Assembly: GCF_032452875.1 (NCBI RefSeq)
Contig: NC_083880.1
Span: 62,260,829-62,324,828, forward strand
From: Bos javanicus
Taxonomy: Eukaryota; Chordata; Mammalia; Artiodactyla; Bovidae
Direction of reading: 5' to 3'
DNA: 64,000 bases
Positions 41,113-52,400 of the stretch are shown in pieces; the first letter of the stretch is position 1; each line of letters opens with the position of its first letter. The translations under genes were made by a program, and so were the position numbers. The notes below the pieces were generated by a model. The model worked only from the letters and a program-made list of their open reading frames with translations. It was not told the origin of the DNA and did not search any database.

Positions 41113-43935
41113 CCACCAGCCTTGGGATTGGGCTGTGTGTCCCTCACACCTTAGGCACCAGGCTGTGTCTCTGATTTGGGGTTGTGCTCCCTTAGGCAAG
41201 GGGATGTGGGGAGGAGAGTCCCTCCTCTCAGGACACCTGGTGTGGCTGGCTGGCAAGTAACAGGCCAAAGCAGGGGCAGGGGCTTCACAAGCCCTGGAGG
41301 TGCTGTGGTGGGTAGTGTGAGTGAGCGGAGAGGGGGAAGCAGCGGAGGAGAGGAGAGGAGGTCAGCCAGGCGGATGGGACCTTGAAGACCAGGAAAACAC
41401 ATCTGGAGTGACTCTGAGTGAGACGGGAGCCATTGCAGGGGCTGGAGCCAGAGTGCGACATGATGGGATTGAAGCGGAGCCGAGAGGAGGCTGTTCTGAG
41501 CAGCGATGGCGGAGCTGGTCAGAGGGTGAGGGGGATGGTCAGGAGGTGAAGGTGGGGGGTGCCGATGTGCAGAGCAGACTGTGGGGGTGAGAGTGTCTTG
41601 CCCGACTTGGCTGGTTTTTGTCCTGAGGCCTGTACACAGCAAGTCCTACTGAACTCCCAGGAAGGTAGTCATCTTCTCCCCATTTTACAGAAGGGAACAG
41701 AGGCTCAGAGAGGGGAAGTAACTTGCCCGGGGTCATCCAGCATGGAAGCCAGAGTGGGATCCGCGCCCAGGCCAGGCTGACGCTTAAGCCCAGCTTCCCT
41801 CTCCTGGGTGCCTTTGCCCTACACTGGCTGGGTGACCATCTGCCAGGACTAAATCTCTCCCAGTCCCGTCTGGAAAGCTAGGCAGATCCTCCTGGTGATT
41901 TAAAAGATTAAAATAAAAGACACTGTTCTCAGTGGGTGGCACTGGATAGATAGTTTAGGGCTGAAGATCTCTCAGAGTGGAGGAGGAAAGAGATACCTCT
42001 AAAGCCTGGTGAGAGAATCCAGAAAATCCAGGTCTCTCAATCCTAGTCTCTCAACGCTATCCCACCTGGCTTGCATACCTCCTGGGACAAGGGCCTCAGT
42101 CCTTACAGAGTTGGGGACTGTTAGAACATCCTTCCTTGGGTGGCATCCACGTTTACTTCCTGCTCTGGCCCAGTTCTGTCCAGGAAGGTGATGAGGGAGG
42201 CAGTGGGGATGCCAGACCGTGTGCCCCCAGCTTCTTACAGGGGCCACAGGAGAGACCTAGTGCCCACTACGGACCCCTATCACCAGCCCTTCCTTTCCTG
42301 GACACCCCGTCAGCAGTGACTGCAGAGCCAGATAGCCAGGCTGGAATTCCTGCCCTGCAACTCTTGAGCTGCGTGACCACATGCAGGCCACATCCCTCTC
42401 GTTTCCCAAAGTTGTGCCTCTTTCGAGGGGCTGCCAGGAGAAGAGGACAGGGGGCGGTACAGTGAGTTCCCATCTACAGGTCCAGCAGGGCAAGCCCTCC
42501 ATGAAGGGTGCTTATTAGGGTGATTTTTATTTCTCCCCTCCCTTGCGAAGCCCAGGTCTCAGGTATCCTAGGATGTTGCCTGATGTGTCTGTGCTCTTTT
42601 GAAGGGTCACCTGAGACCTTCCTTCCTGTCACAGAGGGACCTTCTGGAGGGGATGTCCTCACTTGGCCACGTGGTGGGTTGGTAGCATTGATGGGAGACA
42701 AACTGGCAGGTTAAGAAGGGAGAGGGCGCCGGGAGGTCTGCTGTTCTGAGCTCTGGCAGTGAACGAGGCCTCCCTTTCCTCCCCTTTCTGACTCCAGAAC
42801 CACTGCCAAAGCTGAGGGACTCAAAGGACTTGGGGCTGAGTGTTGGGGACAGACCCCTCCTGGAGCCCAGCCCCAGGGAACTGCCCCAGGGCCAGTGTCT
42901 GAGAACTGAACAGAGCAGGAGGCTCTTTACCAGCGTGAGAGGCAGGACCAGGTGGTGTCCACACACCCAGGATGGAGGGGATTCTAGGACCCCAGAGTCT
43001 GGGCCAGCCTTCCAGGCTACCTAGAGCTTCCCATAAGCCTGTAGGCCCCATGATGGGGAAGAGGGGTGGATAGGGGCACTCCAGTTTATGCTCCCTGACC
43101 TTGACCATGACACATGGTAACCAGCAGTCTCAATCCCTCCTCTGTAGAGATGAGTCATCCCCAGAGCCCTGGGAGGGTGAAAGTGGCCTGAGAAACCACT
43201 GTGACCACTGTAGGGCTTCCCACTGGCCAAGCTGTGTGATTCCTCAGAGCTGGCTCTGGTTTGGAGAAGTAAAGGCTGTATTATTTCCTCCACTTTGTGT
43301 GAAGGGCTCATAGCCATCATCACAATCGACAAGGGCCTTCCATGCCAGGATTTGGGGGCCTCAGTTCACTCTGGCCTCTGGGAGGAGGTGAGGACTAGTA
43401 TCTCCTGGGCGCAATATGGGGAAATTGAGGCTAAGAGGGAAACTTTGTCCAGGTCGCAGGGTGAGGGAGCTCAGGGCAGGGGCAGGGCCTAGGATTTTGC
43501 CTCATCACTGGTTGAGGCAGCTCTGAGTCTTGCAGAAGGGAGGCCCTGCCCATCAGCCCCAGGCCTACCTGGCCTGGCATTCAGGGATTAGTAGGATTAA
43601 TGAAAATCCTGGGGCTTGAGCTAGGCTTACCGGAGGCGCCACTCCGGGGACCGTGGGGGATGACTTGGCGCTCTGTACCTCTGGTTCTGTCTTGGTCACT
43701 GCAGAGAGTTAACTCCCACCCTGGCTGGCCGCCTGCTCCTCTGCTCCTGTCTAGTGGGTGGGCCGGGTGGTGGGAGGGCGGCAAGCCTTGTGCATTGTGG
43801 GCCTGGAATGGGGGTGGGCCGAGAGACCCCTTTGTTCTCCTGCAGGATGCTGCCCCAGAGCCAAGCCCCTTCTGACTAGAGCAGGCCTATGCTGTGGGCC
43901 TTGGATTGCTCTGGGTCCCTCTAGGGGTCTATCAT
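41113..43935. other. Intergenic sequence between EFCAB8 and SUN5, first part
   Basis: No convincing gene on either strand. Contains a MIR piece (41665-41785). Most is unique, GC-moderate sequence. Confidence 0.6.
41665..41785 (-). repeat. MIR SINE, antisense
   Basis: CCCCATTTTACAGAAGGG, GAGGCTCAGAGAGGGGAAG, GTAACTTGCCCGGGGTCA in order. Confidence 0.75.
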
Positions 43936-44559
43936 GACAAATAGATGGGGAAAAAATGGAAACAGTGACAGACTTTATTTTCTTGGGCTCCAAAATCACT
44001 GTGAATGGTGACCGCAGCCATGAAAGTAAAAGACGTTTGCTCCTTGGAAGAAAAGCTATGACAAACTTAGCATATTAAAAAGCAGAGACATCACTTTGCT
44101 GACAAAGCTCTGTCTAGTCAAAGCTATGGTTTTTCCAGTAGTCACGTATGGATGTGAGAGTTGGACCATAAAGAAGGCTGAGTGCTGAAGAACTGATGCT
44201 TTCGAATTGCGATGTTGGAGAAGACTCTTGAGAGCCCCTTGCACTGTAAGGAGATCCAACCAGTCAATCCTAAAGGAAATCAACCCTGAATATTCATTGG
44301 AAGGACTGACACTGAATCTGAAGGTCCAATTTGGCCACCTAATGTGAAGAGCTGACTCATTGGAAAAGACCCTGATGTTGGGAAAGATTGAGGGCAGGAG
44401 AATAAGGGGACAACAGAGGATGAGATGGTTGGATGGCACCACCAATTCAATGCACGTGAGTTTGAGCAAACCCCGGGAGATTGTGAGGGACAGAGGAGCC
44501 TGGCATGCTGCAGCCGATGTGGTTGCAAAGTGTCAGACATGACTTGGCGACTGAACAAC
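43936..44559 (+). repeat. BovB LINE fragment, sense
   Basis: Sense landmarks: GACAAATAGATGGGGAAAAA, GACTTTATTTTCTTGGGCTCC, CGTATGGATGTGAGAG, GGCCACCTAATG, GACATGACTTGGCGACTG. About 624 bases with several indels. Confidence 0.92.
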
Positions 44560-45270
44560 AAGGGGCCCGTCTCCTTGTCTGTGCAGTGGGGTTGTTCAAA
44601 GGCTCTGGGGACTGCAATGCCCAACCCAGGGTCTAGTGATTTTGAAGGACGGGTGCTGTGGGGCATGGAAGGGACACTTCTGGGGCAGGTGAAGGGAGGA
44701 GAGTGGTGAGTAAGGAGGACCTGAATAAAGCAAAAGGCTGAGCTGCCTGCAGTGAGGGGTCCTGGTGAAGAGCAGCCCCACCCCCTCCCCGTGGATGAGA
44801 GCCCCCTGGCTGTGCCCTTCCCTGCAGTCTGTGCACCTACTCAGCAGCCTGGAGTGGGCGGGACAGGCAGGCTGCTCTCTGGGGCACAGTGGGGACAGAC
44901 CCTGGAATCCTGCCCTCCCTTCGGCTTCCATAATCAGTCCACCTGAACCGACTGGAATTTGAAATGATGTGAGAGGGCTTGGGTGGGTGAGCAAGCACTT
45001 TGGGCCAGGAAGGTCTGGGTTGGTGTTGCAGCTCCGCCATGGCCCCTTCCGTCACCTTAGGAAATGACTCCACCTCTCGGTGCCTCAGTTGCCCTGTCTG
45101 TAGGGAGGCTTGGTCCCTGTGGTGAGGAGGAGGTGGGAAGATGAGTGTGAGCGCACCTGTGCATTATGGAATGTTTGTGGACGATACGCTTGTCCATCTA
45201 GAAAACTCAAGAGGGAGAGGACCATGGCGGAGTGAGGTTGCATGATTTTCTTCCACAGCAGCTGTGACCA
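44560..45270. other. Intergenic, unique with one MIR piece
   Basis: No gene recognised. MIR-like sequence lies at 45000-45180. Confidence 0.55.
45000..45180 (+). repeat. MIR SINE
   Basis: TCTGGGTTGGTGTTGCAGCTC and CGGTGCCTCAGTTGCCC CTG-type series. Confidence 0.55.
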
Positions 45271-45536
45271 TAGAGAATGTCCCTGAGGGTAAAGATCCCA
45301 TTTACAATCAGCCTAAAACTGATTAAAATATCTGGAACTAAAATCTGACCAGAAAGGCAGAGAATTCATATGAAGAAAGCAGTGGCACTTCATTAAAGGT
45401 GTTGAAGTAGGATCCCATGTTCCGGAAGGAGAAGAGCTGACGTGTGGCCAAGACACTTAGTTTTCATCCACGAATTCATAAAACCAGTGCAAGTTTAGCT
45501 GTTAAAAAAATGCAACTTGACAAAGCTGATTCTAAA
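45270..45536 (+). repeat. Decayed L1 ORF2-like fragment
   Basis: AAAGATCCCATTTACAATC ... AAAATATCTGGAACTAAAAT resembles the L1 ORF2 interior. It continues after the SINE at 45548-45749. Confidence 0.5.
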
Positions 45537-45547
45537 GTTTGCCTTGA

Positions 45548-45749
45548 CAGACTTCCCTGGTTGTCCAGTGGTTAGGACTATCTTCCAACGGAGGGGATGT
45601 GGGTTTGATCCCTGGCCAGAGAACTAAGATCTCACATGCTGAGAGGCAACCCAGCCTGCATCCCATAACTACTGAGTCCACGTGCATCAACTAGAGAGAA
45701 GTCTGCAGGCTGCAACTAAGACCTATTGCTGCCAAAAAAAGAAAAAAAT
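45548..45749 (+). repeat. CHR-type tRNA SINE with 11-bp duplication
   Basis: CAGACTTCCCTGGTTGTCCAG to ACTAAGACC and an A-rich tail. GTTTGCCTTGA flanks it at 45537-45547 and 45750-45760. Confidence 0.93.
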
Positions 45750-45810
45750 GTTTGCCTTGAAAGAGAAGTGTATGAAAAGCAGAAATAAAGACAATGGTAC
45801 TCAATATAGC

Positions 45811-45932
45811 TCCTGGAGGAGGAAATGGCAACCCAGTCCAATATTCTTGCCAGGATAATCCCATGGACAGAGGAGGGGACAGTCCATGGGGTTGCAGAGT
45901 CAGACACAACTTAGCCACTGAGCATGCACGCA
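45811..45932 (+). repeat. Bov-tA SINE, 5' truncated
   Basis: GGAGGAGGAAATGGCAACCC ... GACAGAGGAGGGGACAGTCC ... CAACTTAGCCACTGAGC. Confidence 0.85.
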
Positions 45933-46089
45933 CACACTCAGTATAGCACATACCAACACACATTCCAAAGCTGGAGTAACTTGAAGAGTACGGTTTCGTA
46001 CAGGACAAAGCAGGGAACCCAATGAAGTGATGAAGCCCAGAGGCTCTGCACTGACTCTGTTTCCAAGCTACAGATGGAAGATGGACCAT

Positions 46090-46460
46090 TTAATACAGTA
46101 TTGTGGTTTCTAGGAAGCAATTTAGTTTTAAAATTAAACTAGATCTCTATCTTACACCAGGAATAAAAATAAATTTCAGATGCATTATAAAGCTTTTACA
46201 CATTTAAATCTTATATGTGTGCACCAAAGAGCTCATATCTATATCTACAGTATGTAGGTATGTATATACATCATATATAAATTATAAAATTACTAGAAGG
46301 AAGTATAGGAATATATTGTTGTAATCTTGGAACTGGGCAGAACCTTCCTAGCAACACATACATCTTAGAAGCTACAAAGGAAAAGACTGATTTGACTTTG
46401 TACATAACATTTTCTAAAAAAATAAAATACTTTGAATAAAGTTAAAAGACAAATTTTTGG
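46090..46460 (+). repeat. Decayed L1 fragment
   Basis: AAATTTCAGATGCATTATAAAG, ATTACTAGAAGGAAG and AAAGTTAAAAGAC resemble the L1 ORF2 3' part; strongly diverged. Confidence 0.45.
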
Positions 46461-47440
46461 AAGAAAGTTGTAGGATGACTGGAAGAGTGAGGTTGGGAGA
46501 GGCATTTGGGGGAGGGAGTGGGGTGTCTCTGGATTCACTTTTCCTCAAACCTCAATATGGTGTGTTAATAACATTCTTACTAATAACAAGAATAATTTTC
46601 ATAGAAACTGTGGGATAATACCAGGTTGGATATGTGTGGCTCCCAGGTCCACTGAGTGCTGGGAGGGACAGGGAGTGTCAGGATGCTGTGACCCCTTGAA
46701 GCCCCCTCTGACCATGGAGACCATCAAAGGACAGGCCCTGGGGCCATGTGCTGGAGGGTCACCAGGGGCTGGTGAGTCCCCAGGGGCTGGTGAGGAGCCT
46801 GACTGATGGCCAGAGGGGCAGCTTCTGCAGCAGGACAGAGGCTTGTCCAGGATGATCTCTCAGGAGACAAGTATGTTTCTGATTTACCTACATTTCTAAC
46901 GCCCAGTTGAGCCCTTGCCAGCCTCTCCACCTGCCTGTCTCTGGCTTTATGAAGTCCCTCCCTTGAAGACTTCCTGTGCCCTTTCCAACTGGACCAGCCT
47001 GCCCCCATCTCGGACAGCATCACCTTGTCCCCAAGGACTGGGCCTCTTATCACCTGCCTGGGGCCAGAGGTTGACAGTGGTCATTTACCCATCATTCACC
47101 CAGCACCTACTGTGTGCTATACTCTGTGCTGAGAGCTCCGTGGGAGGTCCATGGCGTTTTTCCACGGATACTCACAGTAGACACTGGCTTTAGCACTTCT
47201 GTCAGCTCTTAAGTAAATACCAGAACAGGTGGGACTCAGCTATGGCAAAGATAACACACATAAACTATGAGTGACTGGTTAGGGAACAGAAACAAAAAGC
47301 AATTTACATCTGCCTTTCTAATAGTATACCGAGATGACCTGCTATCAGAATTTATAGAATTTCCTTACAATGTTTTCAAAGTATCCCAGAGTCTCTCCTT
47401 TACGGGATTTAAAATATCTTATAACTTTTTTCAATTTTCA
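46461..47440. other. Intergenic, unique sequence
   Basis: No gene or clear repeat recognised. Confidence 0.55.
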
Positions 47441-47444
47441 AAAT

Positions 47445-47560
47445 CATAGTAATATATATAATATAATATTAATATATAATATATTGATGATATAATATAT
47501 GATAATATATTATATATATTATAATATATACAAATATATACATAATATATATATAAAATG
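47445..47560. repeat. (TA)n-rich microsatellite
   Basis: About 115 bases almost wholly A and T with ATATAT and TAATATA motifs. Confidence 0.9.
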
Positions 47561-47564
47561 TAAA

Positions 47565-48780
47565 GTTTATCATCTTAACCTTTTCAAAGTGTATAGTTCA
47601 CTGGTATTAAATATATTCATAACATTGTTGCAACCATCACCAACATCCATCTTCATAGCTCTTTCCATGTAAAACTGAAGCTGTGTACCCATTTAACACC
47701 GACTCCCCATTCTCCCATACCTCAACTGGTGGCAACCCATCTACTTTCTGCCTCCATGCATTTGACAGAATAAGTATCTCATATAAGTAGAATCATAGCA
47801 CATTTGTCTTTTTGTGACTGGCTTATTTCATTTAGCATCATGTTCTCAAGGTTCATCCATGTTGCGGCATATTGCAGAACTTTTTCCTTTCAAAGACTGA
47901 ATAGTATTCCATTTTATGTATAGAACACATCTGGTTTATTTCATTTATTCTGTTGATGAAAACTTGTGTTGCTTCCTGCTGTTACGAATAATGCTGCTAT
48001 GAATATGAGTGTACAAATACCTCTTTGAGACCCTGCTTTTAATTCTTTTTGGTAAATATCCAGAGTGGGATTGTTCAGTCAAATGGTGTTTCTATTTTAA
48101 ATCTATTTTTTTTTTTGTAAAATGCCTTACTATTTTCCACAGTGGCTCTACATGAAGTCCCACTGACAGTACACAAGTTCCAATTTCTCTATATCCTCAT
48201 CCACACTTTTTATTTTTTTTTTTATAATAGCCTAATGGGTGTGAAGTAGTAGATCTCATTATAGATTTTTTAAAAGTCTTTTTAAAAAGGTGTTTATTTT
48301 TGGCTGCATTGGGTCTTGGTTATGGCACACGGAATCTTCCCTTGTGGCGCTCAGGCTTCTCTCTAGTTGTGGCACACGGGCTCCAGAGCGTGTGGGCTCT
48401 GTATTTTGAGGAATGTGGGCTTAGTTGCCCTATGGTATGTGGGACCTTAGTTCCCTGACCAGGGATTGAACCCATGTCCCCTGCATGGCAGGTGGATCCT
48501 TAACCACGGGACCACAGAGCAAATCCCTCATTGTAGTTTTGATTTGCATTTTCCTAATGATGAGTGATGTTGAATAAGTTGTCAATGTACTTATTGACCA
48601 TTCATATATCTTTTTCAGAGAAATGTCTGTTCAAATGCTTTGCCCATTTTTGAATTGAGTTTTTTTTTTTGTGGTTGAATTTTAGGAGTTCTCCATATAT
48701 TCTGAATATTAATCTCTTATCAGATATATGATTTGCAAATACTCTCTCCCATCCTGTGGGTTGCCTTTTATACTTTGTTG
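47565..48780 (-). repeat. Old L1 3' region, antisense, split by a SINE
   Basis: TTTAGCATCATGTTCTCAAGG, GACTGAATAGTATTCCATT, TTGATTTGCATTTTCCTAATG, GGTTGCCTTTTATACTTTG match the L1 3' region. Confidence 0.75.
48292..48527 (-). repeat. CHR-type tRNA SINE nested in L1, antisense
   Basis: TTATTTTTGGCTGCATTGGG ... GACCAGGGATTGAACCC ... CCACGGGACCACAG. CTCATTATAG before and CTCATTGTAG after are probable target-site duplications. Confidence 0.88.
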
Positions 48781-49079
48781 ATATTGTCTTTCAATGCACA
48801 CAATGGACTAGAAATGTTCACACCTGGAAAAACAGAGGTCCAGAGAGGATGTGTGTTTTGTCTAAGGTTACACTGAATCATCTGTGTGATGTTGAAACAC
48901 TCTGTGATGGTCACAGGAAGGATTTCTCATCTCCCACCTCATCTGATACAACAGCCATGATCCTGTCTCTATTGTAGATGGGGAAACTGAAAAGGCTGGG
49001 TCTTGCCCAGGGTCACACTCGGGTCAGTGGCAGAGTTTGACTTGAAACCAGAAGGTAAGTCACGTACGGGGGTCAGACA

Positions 49080-49240
49080 GCTTGGAGTTGAATCCTGGTG
49101 CTGCCATTTGCTAACTGTGACTTCTGGCAAGTCAGTTTTTTTGCCTGGAGACTTCATTGTCCCCATGTGTGAAATGGGGCCTCATGGGGCTGTTGTGAGG
49201 GTACCTGGGTACCCAGGATGGGATTGATAATTGCTACACT
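49080..49240 (+). repeat. MIR SINE
   Basis: CTTGGAGTTGAATCCTGGTGC, GACTTCTGGCAAGTCAG, GTGTGAAATGGGGCC in order. Confidence 0.75.
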
Positions 49241-49319
49241 GAATTTCAGACATCAAGCCCTAGGCCACTCTCACTTTTGGGGGGCAAAAGACACTTGGAA
49301 TTGGACATGAAGAATAAAC

Positions 49320-49325
49320 TTTAAT
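49320..49325 (-). terminator. ATTAAA polyadenylation signal for SUN5 (candidate)
   Basis: Minus-strand ATTAAA ends 20 bases after the SUN5 stop, which implies a very short 3' UTR. No AATAAA is seen in the next few hundred bases on that strand. Confidence 0.5.
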
Positions 49326-49344
49326 CTCTCTTGGGGTGGGGGCT

Positions 49345-49476
49345 CTAGTTAGGCTGCTCTCTGGGTAGAGTCACAGAGCCATGCACACGTACTCGGTACA
49401 GGCAGGTGAAGCGTGGGTTCCCCCAGTTGCTGGATATCTTCACCTTGACGGCCCCAAATGTCCTGGGAGGCTGGTT
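49345..49476 (-). CDS. SUN5: SUN5 terminal exon with stop
   Basis: Acceptor GGCTCTCCTTCAG; stop TAG at 49347-49345. It encodes NQPPRTFGAVKVKISSNW then FTCLYRVRVHGSVTLP and ends REQPN. The last SUN strands are complete. Confidence 0.93.
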   Translation of the reverse strand, partial: NQPPRTFGAVKVKISSNWGNPRFTCLYRVRVHGSVTLPREQPN

Positions 49477-52400
49477 CTGAAGGAGAGCCACAGACAGGGG
49501 CCATCTCACTCATAGCCCCTGATCTGGCCTGTCCAGAGGAATATTTGGGAGTGGAAGGAAACCCTCCAATTCCTTAGCTGGGGAAACTGAGGCTCTGAGA
49601 GGGGAATGTCCCAAAACCACATGGCAGGTCACTCAGGGGCTGGGATGCAAGGGGCTGAGGCCGGAAGATAGCTCGACGGTGATGGGGAACACATCCCAGC
49701 CTTGGGGCCCTGGCACATGTGTGCTGTGGCACCCTGGGCAAACCATACCCTCTCTGGGCTTCAGTTTCCGGTCTATAAGAGGAAGAGGGGTAATGTCTGC
49801 TTCCCAGGGTTGCCGTGAGCACTGAAGTAAGATCTTGGGGCCAGATGGCTTACCAGCCCTGGGCATACAGTAGGTGGTATATAAATGCGGCCCCCTCCCC
49901 TTTCTCCCCATAACCCAGAGGGGATGGAGCCCAGTGGCCTGTGAGATCTCACTGGATGGTCTCAACCTCCCAGGAAATTACACCAGGGGAAACTGAGGCC
50001 CAGAGAGAAAGAGAATGGTCTGTGATCACATAGAAATTATGGTTGGGTCAGGATTTGGGCCAGGGTCAGTCGGATTTCCAAGCCTGAACATTTTCTCGAG
50101 TCTCAGGGCCATTCCAGCCTTCTGGTCATGCTTCTGTCTCCAACTCCCTCCCCTCCAGGCCTCAGCTTCCCCACCTGTAGTTGGACCAGGTGTTGATCAT
50201 GTGGTTTCCCAGTATGGAGACATTAAGTTCAAAGCCACTGACCCTGGCCTGATGGCCCTACCAGCTCACCACCTGCTGTCCATGGGAGGAACCACAGCAG
50301 GAGGGCTCCTCAGTGGCTCAGGGAAATGGAGGTAGATGAGTCTCCTCAGGGTTCCACTCTAGGCCCTAGGCAGTGGCTCCATCACTCTGGCCTCAGTTTC
50401 CTCATCTGTCAAGTCAGTTAGTGACACCTGTGCACCACCTCGGGCTGCTGGGGCATGAAGTGGGGTCCCCTGTAAAGCCCTGTCCACAGTGTGTGTTCAG
50501 TAGGTGCCCAGCATGGGCAGGGTTTCTCAGGTACCTGGAGCTGGAACGTCTGAATGATATTTTCTGGCTGAAACTGAAATGCCCCCAGGAACACCTCCTC
50601 CTTGGGGGAGCCTTCCATGCCCTGGAGAATCAGAACCAAGAATAAAGCATCAGGTACAGGCAGGAACTCCAGGAGGTGCTGCCTTCTCCAGTCGAGACTT
50701 GCACACCTGTCAGGATGGGGAGCTGTCTACTTCTTTGGGCACTGTTCCATTGCAGCACAGGTAAAGGATAGGAAAAAGCATTGGACTGGAAGCCAGAAGG
50801 TTAAGGGTCCACTTCTAACACTGCCGTTGACTCTAGGGTTTGATGTATCCCTGCCCTTTCTCTGAACCTGTTTCCTTTTCAGTAAAATGGGGGCTCAATT
50901 ATCTTTGAAGACTCAATTGGCTCTGAAAAACTTGGGTTGTGATAGAGTGCCGTTTACCCCCTAATCCCAGAAGGCTGTGATCTGACCCTGACCCTGACTA
51001 TCCCCAGCCTTAACATCCAGCCCCTCTAGGCTTCGTAGATTGTATGGTTTATCACAGTGCTGTGAAAGCTGCCATTACGAGCTGTCCCCTCAGCTAAGCA
51101 TTGCTGCCAGCTGGGGCGTGCTCACGTAGATGACGAAGTCCTTGGGGGCGGTGTCCAGGCTGCCTGACAGTGAGATGGTCTTCGGGATGTGCTGCAGGGT
51201 CAGGTTGGACAGGTAGACCTTCTGGGCCAGTCGGATGGTCACCTGGCCGCGGTCACCCGAGAAGGCCCAGCAGTTGCCAGGTGTCACATTGGGCTGGAAG
51301 CGGCAGATGTAGTGAATGTAGATGGTTAAAGAACAGATTCCTTATCCCAGCTTGGCTTCCCTAGACCTTCTCAGCCTTCCTGGACAAGCCCAGTCCTTCC
51401 TGTCTACAAAGCTCGGTTCGAGTACCACCAACTCCGTCCAGGAAGCCTCCCTGACAGCAGGCAGCAAGGATGACCCCTCCCCTCAGCCCAGCGCAGTCAG
51501 GGTTCCCTGAGATGCAAGACTTGAGGGTTGGGGGAGGGGTCTCTTCCAGTGCCAGAGCAGGCTGTCCCTGCCCCTGGGCCTGTCCCCTACTCCTGCATAG
51601 CACCCCAACTTCTCCCCAGACTACCACCCCCACCCCATCAACTGTGCCTTTTTTCTGCCTCGGTTCCTCCCTTTCTCTCGTTCCTACTCTGCCCCAGGCC
51701 CCCACCCTCTGCACTCTCACCCCAACCTCTGCCTTCAGCTCCTGCCCCCAGGCCCCTGGCCACACCCCTGCCACTCTCCCCCGTCCCGCCATTCCTCCTG
51801 CCTCGAGGATCACGTCCGGGGGCTGTGCATAGTTCCACAGCCGGATCCAGTTCCAGTAGGAGCAGGCCTTGTCGTGGTTGTACGTGGCTGACGTCTGCTC
51901 AAAGTCGATGGAGGCCCCTGTGTGGGAGGTGATGGCAGCGGAGGGGTTGGGGCGGGGGATGGGGGGAGGGGGAAGAGTCTCAGCTGAGCAGCCCTGGCAT
52001 CTGCCTGGTGGAGGGAGTCTCACTAGGTGCCAGGGGAACACTTCAGAAGAGTCAGTGGTCCTCTCTGGACCTCAGCGTTGTCCTCTGGGATATGGGAGTA
52101 ACAAAAGTAATAATAATAGTAGTAATGAGAGCATCCATTTCATGGAGTTGTTGTGAGGTTGAAAGGAGTTAATACAGTAAACTTTTTCCAGCAGTGCCTG
52201 GTGCAATGCAGGCGCTCACTCACTTATGTCAGCCTAGTTATTATAACCCAGTTAGTATCACCGGGGCCCTTATTATAGCCATTCTCAGACTCCAGGTCTG
52301 AGAGCTTAGACCGAAGCCCTCTGACACTGAGTCTCCTTGGGCCTAGGGATGCTGGGGTGAGCTGGTGCTGCCTACACCAGGCAGCCCGCCTGCCTGCCCA

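Noticed and set aside
51361..52041. 226-residue minus-strand frame reading through a SUN5 exon
   Set aside because: Only 51802-51917 is coding; the remainder is GC-rich intron without SUN-like sequence. It would require retaining the intron.
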